A DNA stretch of 64,000 bases from Atherinomorus stipes (taxonomy: Eukaryota; Chordata; Actinopteri; Atheriniformes; Atherinidae): positions 186,001-250,000 of the forward strand of contig JALJCO010003961.1 in assembly GCA_023101725.1 (NCBI GenBank), given 5' to 3'. The translations under genes were made by a program, and so were the position numbers. This document shows positions 47,443-59,612 of the stretch, piece after piece (the stretch's first letter is position 1; each line of letters starts with the position of its first letter). Below the pieces are notes generated by a model. The model did no database searches. It had not been told where the DNA came from and worked only from the letters and a program-made list of their open reading frames with translations.

Positions 47443-48432
47443 AGGCCTTGATTTACTAAGACCTCAAATAAAGACTGCTGATTTGTTTGCTGGGAAGATA
47501 AATTGCATGTGCTTTCTCTTCAACATTTGCGGGAGATCTACAAAGAATGCACGTGCACTTGGTAACAGGTGCGAACAGCAGTATTTGAATGAGGATTTAG
47601 CGTCTGCTATTGCTTTGCCATGGAAAGTTCAGAAGAGCATGTGATAAAAATTTAATTCAACCTGATAGAGAGATATTGGTTCCAGATATATAACATGCAG
47701 ATACTGTATGAGGCAAATAAAAAGTAGAACATAAAATAAGTAATAACTTTAAAATAAAAACGATGCAGCAGATATTCCTTGTAGATCGTAATAAGATCCC
47801 AGTTTATAAGGATATGGAGAGGAGAAACGTACAGGAGCTGATCTAAATTTTTTTTTTAAATGTCACTGGCAACAATAAAAGAAAATAAAAAGACACAATT
47901 CATATCAGCTTTAACTACCATTATGCAACAGCTGCAGAGGTTCTGATTCATCTGTCTAGAATAAACCGTGTTAAAAAGTGATGTTGATTGTTATTTAATT
48001 AGATAAAAACTTGACAAGTTGCCCTCACACCTCATGAGAAATGATGTGTGAATACTGCATGTCTGCAGTCCAGTAGGCAGCTCTCCTCCAGTCATGTGTT
48101 TATAAAGCTGCCAGTTAATAACTGCTTTTCAGACATGCTAAAATACACACACTTTTCTGTGTCCACTGTCCGTTACATAGTTGATAAATCATATTGTTTG
48201 TGCAAAGCTGAGTTGTTTGCATATTCTCCTCCCAATATATTGCACATTCTGGCAGAAACACCCAGATTGCATATTCATCAACAGCAGACATAAAATGGAT
48301 TGCGGGGCTATTTTACCTGTTAACAGGCGCAACCTCATTGTGCCTTGTTCGTAAATCAGATCTGGTTAATTATTGTTTGTGCAATACAGTAAAGATAGCG
48401 TTCACATGCAAACCTTTCGTAAATCAGGGCCC
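47443..48432. mobile_element. Non-autonomous element with 'CTTGATTTAC' ends
   Basis: Left AAGGCCTTGATTTACTAAGA and right (reverse complement) GGGCCCTGATTTACGAAAGG are inverted repeats 990 bp apart. The interior is A/T-rich with no coding sequence. A clear target duplication was not found. Confidence 0.65.
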
Positions 48433-48554
48433 AAATGTTGAAAATGAGGCATTTTACTCATGATATTCATGATATTAGCTCTTCTGCAAAAAATTGGAAG
48501 ATTAAAAACTGTTTAAAAGTGACAGCTGGAGGAACTGTCTTGTAACTAATTGGG

Positions 48555-48935
48555 TTAACGAGCGACGGTGTTCACCCAGTGATGATACATTTACAATAAA
48601 CTTTGTGGCAGGACGGAGTTGCGCATGCAGTGGTATCCGTGTATTTTAATTCCACATGTGTTTTTTACATTTCCGTACGTTCTCACCACCTCGCTCAACT
48701 TTTTATTAAAACTATCCATTCAACCTGCATCTGCGGAAATGCCACAGCGTTAACCCTGCCTACCTCCAATGTCCGACCAATCACACAATACTTCTCAGAG
48801 GTTCCCGAGAAGAAAGTTCTGCTGCAAAACACAAAACATCCTCATCCGCAATAATAAAATTACATCATTTTGTTCTAATGGCGCTGAGAACAAGACAAAA
48901 GTTCTCACTTCTCATGGAGTATGCAGCAGCCTCAA
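48555..48935 (-). repeat. Deleted copy of the MADF-BESS element
   Basis: ACCAATCACACAATACTTCT, GAGAAGAAAGTTCTGCTGC and AAAGTTCTCACTTCTCATGG align in order with 60868-61045 upstream of the intact MADF-BESS gene. The open frame 48591-48719 is the same gene's start. Everything after residue 43 is gone. Confidence 0.7.
48591..48719 (-). pseudogene. Truncated MADF exon-1 copy
   Basis: The minus strand ATG at 48719 reads MDSFNKKLSEVVRTYGNVKN and later MRNS before a stop at codon 43. This parallels the start of the intact gene at 60764 (MDNFEEQLAEAVRKYDHLYN, later MANNS). The distance from the ATG to the shared upstream repeat is also similar in both. The rest of the MADF domain and the second exon are missing. 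Confidence 0.6.
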
Positions 48936-48945
48936 GACTGAGTAT

Positions 48946-49411
48946 TTAAAGACACACAACATAACTTTTAGACCTTAAAAATCTGCGTTTCTGACTCGTT
49001 TTGATGACACACCAACATTCATTTTGCGCATTTTCGAGCCGTCACTGCCCAGAGGCGTCCCGGGGCTCAGAAACAGCACTATGTAAGATTCCCATCCGGG
49101 ACGTGACTGTGAAGTTGCAGCCGACTATTGGCTGCAGCACCGCGTCACTCACTAGCAACCGGATGTAAACCAGGGATCAACCCCGCGACTGTTTTGAACC
49201 CACATCATGTCGGATTCGGTAAGGAAACATTACAGGAGGAAGAGAGGAAAAGGAAGAGAGGAAGGGACAGAACAAGAGTCAAGATAAGACTGTCTTTTAC
49301 TGGCTGGAGTGAATCACGGTGCAGGTATGATACAAGATGGTTGCTAGTTTAGTCGCCGATAGGGGGCGCATCACTGAGAAAACTGCTAAAAGTTCTGTTG
49401 TGTGTCTTTAA
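48946..49411 (+). mobile_element. TTAA-flanked DNA element, copy B
   Basis: The ends TTAAAGACACACAACATAAC and (reverse complement) TTAAAGACACACAACAGAAC are nearly perfect inverted repeats of 25 bp or more, with TTAA as apparent target duplication. ATGTCGGATTCGGTAAGGAA at 49208 starts the same short KRKRxRDRTRVK frame as copy A, here in opposite orientation. It follows the truncated MADF element by about ten bases. Confidence 0.75.
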
Positions 49412-49726
49412 TGATCCACAGTAGAATCAAAAGAGACGCCTACTGTATTTGCAGAAGGCACACTGCAGAAAATCAGTATGAGATTATCTGCGGGCCCTCA
49501 GGAAGAATTCAACAGACCTGATTCATGAAACCACTGCTTGGGCTCAGGAACATTCCCAAAGAACACAGTTTGCTAAGTCATCCGTAAATACTGATTAAAG
49601 TTCTATAATACAAAGAAATAACCTTGTGTGACCATGATTTGGCCTGAGGAGACACAGCTGTCTCCTCAGGCCAAAGCTCATTTACAGTCAACTGAGACGA
49701 AGGGAAGAACTGTTCTGTTACATTAA

Positions 49727-50594
49727 AGGAATAGTTAACCCTCAGAATGATTTAACTTTATTTTCCACTTACCCTGATGGTGAGCAAGACTCTGGACCAC
49801 TTTTTTAATGTGTCAAATGCAGCCGGCGTTTAGGACGACTTCGCATTCCCCCCCAATAGAGTTCGCCAGGGTCTGAACCAAAAAGATCCATAAAAGTCCA
49901 CAAAAAATTGTCAATATTCCTCCATACTGCTCGTCCCATGTAGTCCAAGTGTCCTGAGTGGGTAGCGTTCAGAATTTACTTGAAACTACGCCATTTAGTA
50001 TATTTTTAGTCTAAACAAGACTACATCGCATGCCTAGCAAGCACGCCGATGCACGTTCACGAAACTACGGAAGCCGCGGCAGACGAGATCGCGCGTTGTC
50101 TTTTTCTTTCTTTCTTCCTTTTAGATCAATATCAACCCCTCCTTGTGTTTGTCCAGGTTTGTCTAAAGCTCTCGCGCTCTTACCACAACAGTGAATTTCT
50201 TCTTCTACCCTTGAATTATTGGCAGAGTAGGCTCTGAATGCCGAGTCTTCCGTAGTTTCATGACCGCGCATGTGCGCGCTTCATGAAAGTAAATGACACT
50301 CCTTTTTAGGCTCTAAAAATATAGTAAATGACGTCATTTCGAGTGAATTCTGGACGCTACCCACTCAGGACACTTGGATTACATGGGATGAGCAGTATGG
50401 AGGAATATTGACAATTTTCTGTGGACTTTTATGGACCTTTTTGGCTCGGACCCTGGTGAACTCTATTGGGGGGAACGAGAAGTCGTCCTAAATGCCAGCT
50501 GCATTTGACATATTAAAAAAGTGGTCCAGAGTCTTGCTCACCATGAAGGTAAGTGGAAAATAAAGTTAAATCATTCTGAGGGTGAACTATTCCT
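49727..50594. mobile_element. Long-arm foldback element with TTAA duplication
   Basis: Arms 49727-50073 and 50247-50594 (about 347 bp) are reverse complements with modest divergence, around a 173-bp loop. TTAA stands directly outside both ends (49723-49726, 50595-50598). Ends read AGGAATAGTTAACCCTCAGA, and the AGGAATAGTTCACCC start is very common in fish genomes. Left-arm phrases such as GTGTCCTGAGTGGGTAGCGT recur inverted at 50355. No coding sequence; the loop is pyrimidine-rich. Confidence 0.85.
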
Positions 50595-50598
50595 TTAA

Positions 50599-53500
50599 AT
50601 TTACTTTTGAAATCATGGATGCCACATTCTTGGGGGTTAAAAGGGTATGGAACCATCCTAGTTTATTACCATGCAGCATCTCTGACAGTGTGAAGGTGCT
50701 GTCGTGACTGTGGATTTGGCATCTTACATGTCTGTAAAGGCGCCATCAATGGCATCAATGGTTTTGTCTGGATGGGAGCAACCAGACGCAGGATCTGTTA
50801 CAGCAGCAAGGATTTCTGGTTGGGGGGGTCAGGTGCTGGACTGGCCTGATTGCAGTCCAGACCATCACCAATTTAAAACATTTGATGCTTCATAAATCAC
50901 AAAATATGACTTAAAACATCCAGAACAGTTGAGTCACTAGAATTTTTTTTTAACATGTCCTGTCCAGAATCATAGCTAGTAATTGGATATCAAACCAGAA
51001 GGAGACAAAATTACTCTCCCTAAAGTCCACAAACTGGTCTCCTCAGCTCCCAGACTGTTTGACTTTGTTAAAGGAAGATGCTACGCAGAGCAAACCATGG
51101 TCCTGTCACAACTTTAAATACAATGTTGCCATCAAATGAAGATAATCTCACATGTTTTATTCTCCTTTCATTTTCCCTAATGTATTCTATGTTTTTTTTA
51201 ATTAAGTATGGATTATTGGTATTTGTAGATCATTGCATTCTGTTTTTAACTACTTTTTACACAGCATCCCTTCCTTTTTGGAAATGGAGCTTTACTTTAA
51301 TAGGCCAGTTGTTGTAAGCTAATACAATAATTTCATTTTATTTTTCTAACCTCATGTAAAGTTACTGAGTGCTTGCCACCAAAGTGCTGTGCTGCCCAAA
51401 TCAACCAACAATAAAGAACAAATTTGTTCTTATTCCAGCAAAACCAATATCAAGCTGTGTCTGAGGAGTGCTTGGTGACATTTAAAAGAAAAAGACAGCC
51501 ACATTATGTGTGAGTCCATGTGTGTTTGTGTGCATGTAAGGAAGTGCTTGTGGATTTGTTCACCACCCCTGGAACTGGATCCTTGCAGCATGACAGCAGC
51601 TGTGTCAATAGGCGAAAGAGCCAAAAGTGTGGTCCTGCATGCCGAGTCCCAAAGGTGCTCTACAGTCCTCTCTCCACTGAAACTGCCAGCATCCAGAGAT
51701 CATAAACACCTCCCTTACTGTACAAACATCTGAGGAAAAGGCAGTACAGTGTGGAAACAGATGGCAGAGTCGTGCTCGTATTATGAACAAATGATGGGAA
51801 ATGATGATGTTACCGTATACTGCTCTGTTTAAAATAACAGCGCACCTGCTTCCAGGGGGTAATAGTTTAAGTAGTGTTGATGAAATACTGCATCACAAGT
51901 CCTGATCATATGACACCAATAAATAAATCTCCTCATGTTTACGACAGCGTATCTGACATTTACTATTTACACACTAAGACAGAGCTGAGGCCTTCTGTGT
52001 CTCATATATATCGCTCCCTATCTTTTTGCATGATGGAAAGGGCACAAACCCTGCATAAGCAGACAAAGGGTCAAAAGGGGGTTTCAAAGCAGAAAAAGGC
52101 CATGTGCTCCTACAAATTCTCAAGAGCCCGTGCACAGTTGGTCCTCTTTACTGTCAACATGTGTGAAAGCCATGCTCGATAAATTTCTCTTTGAATTCTC
52201 TCACTAGAATTTATGAGACGTGCAACATGGGGTTGCTACTCTTTTGAAGCCTACACACTTGCAGCACTAAATGCCGTTTACATTCTCATTTTAAGGAGGA
52301 AAAAGGAGAGCTCAAAATGTTGGAGTCTGGCGTGTAGCATCCTGCAGGGCAGAGCTTTAAATGCATTTACATTCTGTTGTGTCTCCTGGGAACTGTTTTC
52401 TACACACTAATGAGGCCGAGGGGCAACTTTCTTGCCGTTGTTCCTGGCATCTATGGACCAGTCGCAGGCATACCGCTCTCGCAAACTCCCCCTCCCACCC
52501 AATCCAACCCCCATTTTCCCTTCTCAGTAGCCCGGTGCAAATAATAAATAAAAGGAAATACATCATCCCCCTTTTTCAGTCCGAGAGCCAGAAGCAGGTC
52601 TGCCAAAGTTAACACAAAGCAATCTTAGGTAATGATCAGCAAATGTGTATAAAGTTTCATAGAGCATGACTTCACATAATTCTTGTTTAGATCATGTTGG
52701 CTGGCTGAAAGTCAACTACAATGCTGCTGCAGTAGAAATCATGCTTTTACACACACACATGCTTCTCTTATTGTCTGCATGATGCTTAAAATGATGGCTT
52801 CTCTTCTACTAATCTGATATGGTGTAACACTGTGGCAAGTAATAGCTACCAGTCATAAATTGGGGAATTTTAACAGAGGCTTTATGACATTCTTGCACCC
52901 ATTCATTCTGAAAATACGTGTCAGATTTTCCATTCTTATGAACACATTGGTGGCATAGGCACAAAACATGTCTAAATGGCTCAATTGATGAAAGTTTGCT
53001 GATTGTAAAAGAAAGGAGAAGAAAAAAACCCTCAATGAGTTGTGTTAGCGCTCTACCTACAGCACAGCCAGCGTGCAGAGGGAGAACCGGGGGGGTCTTT
53101 AAGCAACAACACAGAGGAATAAGCGAAACACAATCCAGACATTGTTTACCCTGTTTCTGATGTAAAGGCCACTTACTGTCGTGTCCAATGCCTAACCCTT
53201 AATTTGCTGCTCCAGCCTTTGAAGTGTGTGCATATTTCTGTTCCTTGACACTACCTTTCCTCTCTCTCCTTCTCCTCTGTGCTCCAGCAGTTGATATTGC
53301 AACTGGATAGGCCATGTTTCCATGTGGGGGCTCTTTTTCAGCCTGCCCTGATGATAAAAAACACAAGTGGGGAAGGGGGAAAAGGAGAGCTGGGCGCACA
53401 GATCCTCAGAGAGGCCCCGGCCCCGGCCCAGACAACGCTGCAGGGGATTAGAGCACACCCTGGCAGCAGAATGGTTTCACTTAAGAATTTCAGTAATCAC

Positions 53501-56246
53501 TTTTAGGAGTGTAATATATAGCTGACCTTCGGCAGCGCCACACGACCCCCCGCTCCCCCAGCCATTTGATCAAAGGAAGCGGCAGTGACTGTGCAAACAG
53601 GCGCTATCAGAGGACTCCAATGGATTTACAGCCTGCTTCTTCTCTCTTGTCTCCCCTGAGTCGTGTGCTGATACACACTGAAACCCAGTTTCATCTTACA
53701 GAACCCATTTTTCTCCCAGTACTAATTTACGGGCCAGATCATGACTTGAGGGAGCTTAAAGGAGGCGGAGGAGGATGAGAGGGAGAGGAGGTGGGGTGCT
53801 GGTGGCTCATGAGGCCTCCGGCAAGGGGGAGAGAGCGAAGGTGGGAGCAGCTCGGGGCCCTTACGCGCTGCTTGCAGACTGGGCCGAGCAAAGCGGTTCT
53901 CACCGTCATGGGAAAAGCCCAGTGGGTGCTCACTTCTCAGCTGGAGCAGCCAAACACCGTGGCCTGATCGGAGCAACAATAACAGTGAGAAAAGAGGCCA
54001 GAAGGCCAACCCAGTAGGGCTTATATGATGCCCTAAATCACAGGAGGTGCGAACAAAGAAGTGGGAAGAGAGGATGTGGGTATCATAGCAACTATTAATA
54101 ACATGGTGCACAATGGAGTGTGCAGCTGGGATGTTTTTGAGTCCTTCCGCTGTCGTGTAATGTCTTCCCATTCTTAACTCTACTTTGGCTCCTGAATATA
54201 TGTAATATTAGGCCATAATATACCAGTTCATATTACCCAAGTATGGAATTTTAATGTGGTATTTTATTGCGACAGGTGACATAACTTTTCTATCAATTAT
54301 AAACAGGTTATTACTGATAACAATCCTTGATGAAAAAACTCTGAGTACAATGTCAACATGCTGACCTTTATGCTCTAAAAGAAGAACATCTTTCTGCAAG
54401 TTCAACCCACAGTCATATATAATACATGACTCACATCTGCTCTAATTGCATGCTCTCGCAAGAGTGCTGTTTGCCTTACCAGCTTACTTTCTCACACCTT
54501 AATCTTATCGTTTGTTTATATATTTGCATTGTTTCTACTTAAAAGGATGCCAACATGATTGTTTGTTTTTTCAATTTTTAGCAAGAGGTTGAAGCTGCAT
54601 CACGTCGGGGTTTGATGATCAAAGAGGTGCCGTCTGCAGCCAGTAGAGGGAGTCAAAGAACAGACTATCCAGAACATCTGTGGTGCGTTTGAAGAGATAT
54701 ATTAGGTCATTTAAACTGTAGACTGCTTACACCTCATTTAACAGATTTCCTGCATGAATTTGTAGATATGTACATATTTTTATCCTTTGAATAAAACTGT
54801 AGCTCTTTTTTCTTTTTTTTTTTTTTTTACTAATATAAAGGCTTCTAATTCAGGCATATGTTCTTTGGCTGGAATGTCAGGGAGTGTTTATGTGACCCAG
54901 CTGATTACCGCAGAAAGTATTGTGCTTTTATGAGCTTCTTAGACAAGCTTGGGGTGGGGACGAAAAGAAGAATGTTTACTGATTATAGCACGTGAGAGCA
55001 ACTCAACCACATGTTCGGTGAGTCCCAGAAACAGCAGGGAAGGACCCAAACAAAACCTATAATGGCACTGGAACCAGGGCCTTAAAACATGGACTTTTAC
55101 CCTGCCTTTCATCTCGGAGGGTCACTGTGGGTCAGCCTGGCCCCTGTTTCCTCCAAAGGCTGTAAGTTATACCAGTACATTAATGCGCAATTTCTTTTGC
55201 TGCAAATGTAAACATATCTGAATCCAGCATGGTAGTTATGTAACCCCTGTGTTTAACAAGAAATGATGAGGAGGAAGTGCAGGTGCGGCCATTCTTCCTG
55301 AAATATGCCCTTATTTTTCCCATCAGCTGACACGGTTCCTGGTTTGGAGAGTAAACAAGGGGAAAAAGTACTCACCATAACTGCTCTGGCCCTTGGACAA
55401 GTAAGTATTTTATGGTGTGACATGGACAGACTGATAAGTGTGATACGTGATTGCTTGCTATGTCATTACCATAATACAGTACAGATGGTTACTTTGAAGC
55501 TAATTAGTGTTGAGTCAGTTACAGTAAGAAATAACAACTTTTTGCTTCTCAGGAAAGAACTCTGTCTGATAATGCAACTTCCTTATAAGTTTTTAGTTCA
55601 GCGCCGGCTACATTAACATGTGGCCAACAGTTGCTTTTGGGAGAACTGGAAGAACTCTGTTGACCCTCATGATTATTGCTAATTTTGCGGAAGAGAGTGC
55701 AGCTCGCTGGGTGGGCAAATAAGCTATCAAGCCTAAAAATGATTAACAACATGTCTTTTTTGATTAGCGTCAAGCCCATATAACCCTTCCACCGGTTCTG
55801 TGCTCTACAATCATCACTCAGCGCCATCTCTTTTACACACATCCTGTTTTGGCCCTCTGATCATTCAAGAGATACGTACATGCAAGTAGTCTGGGCTGTG
55901 TGCATGTGTGTATGTATGTATGAATGGTAATGGGTGTGTGAATCAGCTGAGGCTCATGTGGCTGGCCTGGCCTTGCTCCCTGCGACCCAGCAGGGCTCAA
56001 CCACCAGCTGCATAGCACCCACTACACATTCCTGCTTTATTCCCAAGATTGCCTCCCTCTACTACACAAGTCAGGGCAAAATGTGTACCAGCTGCACCAT
56101 TGTTAAGTAAATGGGACCCTTGCACTGTTTTTAATGCCCTATTGAGTAGTTAGGTAAGTGAGTTGGTTGAAGTACAGGTGCATATGTGCAGAGGAACATT
56201 TATTTTCTATTAGCACTTGCTCTTACGTTGTAGCTGCAGTAGTAGC

Positions 56247-56280
<34 letters not shown>

Positions 56281-56450
56281 TCACTATTGGTCTGTTGGAC
56301 AGACAGAAACTTTGTAATTGAAAAACGTATCTCAGCAACTGCTACTTAACTTGCTGAGACATTTTGCACTGGCATTCAGTCTCAGGGGATGGATCCCAAT
56401 GACCAGTGGTTCCACCAACTTTTCATTTTGCTCCACCCTGAGGATGATGT
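50599..56450. other. No recognised gene (5.9 kb)
   Basis: This is mostly low-repeat sequence. G/C-rich patches lie at 53390-53440 and 53740-54010; the open frames there (149 residues on the minus strand) have no recognisable domain. Two segments have exon-like splice borders (54582-54682 and 55327-55400) but their phases do not join and I recognise neither. A TA microsatellite is at 56248-56280. Confidence 0.4.
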
Positions 56451-56454
56451 GAGT

Positions 56455-56600
56455 AGTCTTAAGGCCCATTTATGCTTCCTTACGTACACAAATGTGACGT
56501 CCGTTTCATGCGTTGCCATGCGTTTTTTGTGTTCCCAAGGTTAATAAATCAGTTTGTCCACTAGGTAGCAGTGCTGAGTTTATAGTTAACTTCCCTGTTT
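56455..56600 (+). repeat. MITE end fragment
   Basis: AAGGCCCATTTATGCTTCCT and TACGTACACAAATGTGACGT resemble the end of a common fish DNA element. The matching inverted end is not found downstream. Confidence 0.4.
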
Positions 56601-56984
56601 TAATGTCAGTTTACACCGCTTGGTGTCAGTAGCATAGATATTAGTTTATTTCCAGACTCACTCACACAGCCTCCCCTCAAGAGCTCCAGCCATGTCTACA
56701 GATGCTCTACTCTGTTTGTTTGGCCTTTTCTTTCTCAGGTGTTTTTATTGGGCTATTTGGCCCCGGTAGTTTTTATGTTGTTTTTGTTCCAGTTCCCGTT
56801 CTCTGGCTTGCTCCTTTCGCTGGCTGCATCTCAGCTACAGAGCGCAACACTGACCCTGCGGTTTCCGGTGGTATTGCTCCATCTTCTACATCGACTGACA
56901 GACCAACAAGCCCTTCGAAAAGATACCGAATTACATTGATAACAGATGCAGATGACGGGCGAAACCTCCGTCCGTCTGCGTATC

Positions 56985-58200
56985 CATCTTCTGCAAGCAA
57001 AACTAAAGTTGTCCTGTTTGGTCACCCTGACATAGTCCAAGTCCTTGCCAGCTCCCTTGGCCCATTAGCACCTTATATCCGATCTCAGGCGAGGAATCTT
57101 GGTGTTATTATTGATGGGACGCTTATGTTAGATAAACAGATCAGCTCCGTGGTCAAGGCCAGCTTTTTCAGCTTCGGCTTCTAACCAAAGTCAAACCCTA
57201 TTTAAAAACGGCTGATTTGCACTGCAAAAACTCAAATCTTAGCAAGTAATAACAATAATAACAAAATAATAATAATAATAACAATAATACTAATAATAAT
57301 AATAATAATAAAGTAATAAAAAATCAGTTTTTACTTATTTTAAGAGTGGTCAAGATTTTTTTGCTTGTAATATGCAAAAAAAATCTGCCAATGGGACAAG
57401 CAAAATTTTCTTAACAAGATTTCTTGAAATAAGATGCATTGCCTTAAGACAAGATCTTATATCTTACCGAAATGTTTCTCTTTACGTTATTTTGTCTTAT
57501 TTTAAGTTTGATGAGATATTTTGTCTAGAAATGAGAAAAATATAATTGCTAAAATTTGAGTTTTTGCAGTGTAGAAAAAGTTGTTCATGCATTTGTTACA
57601 TCAAGTTTGGACTATTGTAACTCCCTGTATGCTGGCATTGGCCAGGCAGAACTGAACCGTCTACAGCTGGTTCAAAATGCAGCAGCTCGTCTCGTAACTG
57701 GAGCAAAGAAACTTGAGCACATTATGCCAGTGCTTTCTTCGCTTCGCTGGCTTCCGGTTAGGTTCAGGATTGATTTTAAGATTCTTTTATTTGTTTTTAA
57801 GTCTTTGAACTGACCCCAGAATATAGTATTTAGCTGACCTTGTAAAGGTGCATCATCCCCTGAGAGTCCTTAGGTCAGCTGACCAGTTGGTCCGGTGTGT
57901 CCCTTGATCCCTCATGAAAACCAGAGGAGATCGAGCCTGGCTCCCAGGCTGTGGAATGCATTGCCTTTCTTTGCGCGATCTGCCAGCAGCCTTTCCTTTT
58001 TTTAAAACACACCTTAAGGCCCACTTGTTCACCCTGAGTAACTTTTCAACTTTCATACTTTAGATTTACTTTTATCTGGGTTTTTTTCTGTTTGTATTGT
58101 GTTGCATTTTATTGTGTTGCTTTTGTTTATTCATTGTTGACTTTTATTCTGTAAAGCACTTTGGGTGACCATTGGCCTTTAAAAATGTGCAAACTCAAAT
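56985..58200 (+). pseudogene. L2-like LINE reverse transcriptase, 3' part
   Basis: KTKVVLFG, ASSLGPLAPYIRSQARNLGV, DKQISSVVKASFF, QLRLLTKVKPYLKTAD, then (after an inserted MITE, 57220-57571) EKVVHAFVTSSLDYCNSLYA, LNRLQLVQNAAARLVTGA and SSLRWLPVRFRIDFKILLFV, in order, are the C-terminal part of L2-type reverse transcriptases. The frame changes near 57166 and stops follow at 57811. The tail GTAAAGCACTTTGGGTGACC at 58155 is the L2-like 3' end. The copy is 5'-truncated. Confidence 0.75.
57220..57571. mobile_element. MITE inserted in the L2-like relic
   Basis: CACTGCAAAAACTCAAATCT at the left and the inverted AGATTTGAG-like ...TTTGAGTTTTTGCAGTG at the right give a 352-bp element. It contains an (AAT)n-rich microsatellite (57250-57320) and CTTATTTTAAG motifs. 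The flanking LINE reads AAAACGGCTGATTT before it and GAAAAAGTTGTTCATGC after it, so the reading frame resumes across the insertion. Confidence 0.8.
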
Positions 58201-58214
58201 GTAATATACCATTA

Positions 58215-58676
58215 AAGATTGATTATATTGCTATGTAATTACTTTATTAAAATGACTGTTATTCTCTTGGAATGAGCCATTTATATGTACTTGCTGTGGG
58301 TCCATATCATACCCCAATTTGTGCAACATTTTTACTACAGTGTCTCTGAATGGACAAACAATCATTTTCGTGAAATAAGAACCCAGTGAGCTTTTAAACT
58401 GCAGCACTGTCTTTATTTTATAGATGCTAGAGCATTATCTGGGATAAATAATGCCTTAAAAGGCACAAAGAATAGGACAGTACATAAGTTCTTACTTACT
58501 TGAAGTGCAGTTTTTGCTGCATTTGAGGCCACCGAGTCCACTTGAAAATAAAACATGCTCATGTCTGTAAGAATTTTCATCCATCCATCCATCCACAACT
58601 GTAATTGGCATTAACACAAGTTTTATACCCATCTTTACCACTAGATGTCAGTAATTCTTGCACACTGTACCTTTAA
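58215..58676 (+). repeat. MITE family 'AAAGGTACAGT', copy B (left-truncated)
   Basis: The block from ATGTAATTACTTTATTAAAA to CATGTCTGTAAGAATTTTCA matches copy A (20009-20345). The terminus TGCACACTGTACCTTTAA is inverse to the start of copy A. TTAA closes the end. A CATC microsatellite (58569-58592) lies inside. Confidence 0.65.
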
Positions 58677-59255
58677 CGTGGCTAAAGCAGTTCTAATGCT
58701 GGTGTTTTGAAGAAAAAACAATTAAATATATACTTCTAGACTTCTACTGGGTCATTTTAAAGGAATTTTTTTGTATGAACAGCTATTTATTTTAGCATAA
58801 ATTGCTATTTGCTGATCTCTTAACTTTCTCTCTAGTGCAATGATTAAGGCAAACTTTAAGACCGATTCTGATTCCTACTTCGCCTTATCCTGTCCTTTCA
58901 TTTGCATGGTTTGCCCCTTTTGTTTAGATCAAGAGGTGGTGGTAATCTTTTTCTCTCTTGTTTTACTTGTCTTGTCCAGCATCGTAGTAATCAGAATGAT
59001 GATCTGACTGCTTTGTTGTGTTGAACAGATTGGTGGTGGTGGTCATCTAACCTTTCATCTGAAATATTGGAGGATAATTTAACAAAATATGTACCAGCTG
59101 CAACCACTATCATGTTAGCTCTCAAAACAAGAGAAACAGAAAGTTTATTGTTTATAAACTAAATACAACAAATAAGACATTCCCATTAGCTTCAGCTGTC
59201 TTAAGTGCAAAACATGTCTGAATATGGTTAGCATGATTTCTGCTGAACAGCATTT
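58677..59255. other. No gene seen
   Basis: AT-rich sequence between the MITE and the MADF-BESS locus, without a recognised exon. The far end of the MADF-BESS element might lie here, but I see no matching terminal repeat. Confidence 0.35.
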
Positions 59256-59258
59256 AGC

Positions 59259-59555
59259 TCAAAGCCCTGCTCTGTCAAAGGTAGCCTGAAAAAAAGCTGC
59301 ACTTGTTATAGGACAACTTGTGGATTTTATCAAGGTCTCACAACACATTCTAGCCTTGTGGCAACAATTTGTGGCCTTCATCAAGGTCTCGAAGCACATT
59401 TGTTCTTTTAAGTACACGTGTTGCTGGAGTTTGACCTCTTCAGGCTGTTTCATCTCAACTTGCACCTTGGAAGTAGGTGTAAGTTCATCAGACTCATAGG
59501 ACTCAAAATAACTGGAGACTCTTGCTTCTTCATTTTTTTGTTTTCGTCCTGCTTA
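59259..59555 (-). other. Open frame 3' of the MADF-BESS gene, unrecognised
   Basis: About 98 codons are open on the minus strand, downstream of the MADF-BESS stop, entering after an AAGCAG that could be a splice acceptor. The translation has a repeated motif: CFETLMKATNC and CCETLIKSTSC. I know no such family. It could be an alternative last exon, a second small gene of the element, or chance. Confidence 0.3.
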
Positions 59556-59612
59556 TACACCTGTTGTTGAATTACATGTCAAGTTGTTGCTTATGGAGCA
59601 AGCTGAGCTGCA

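Noticed and set aside
53722..54171. 149-residue minus-strand open frame
   Set aside because: Overlaps an equally open plus-strand frame in a GC-rich patch and has no domain, so coding is not supported.
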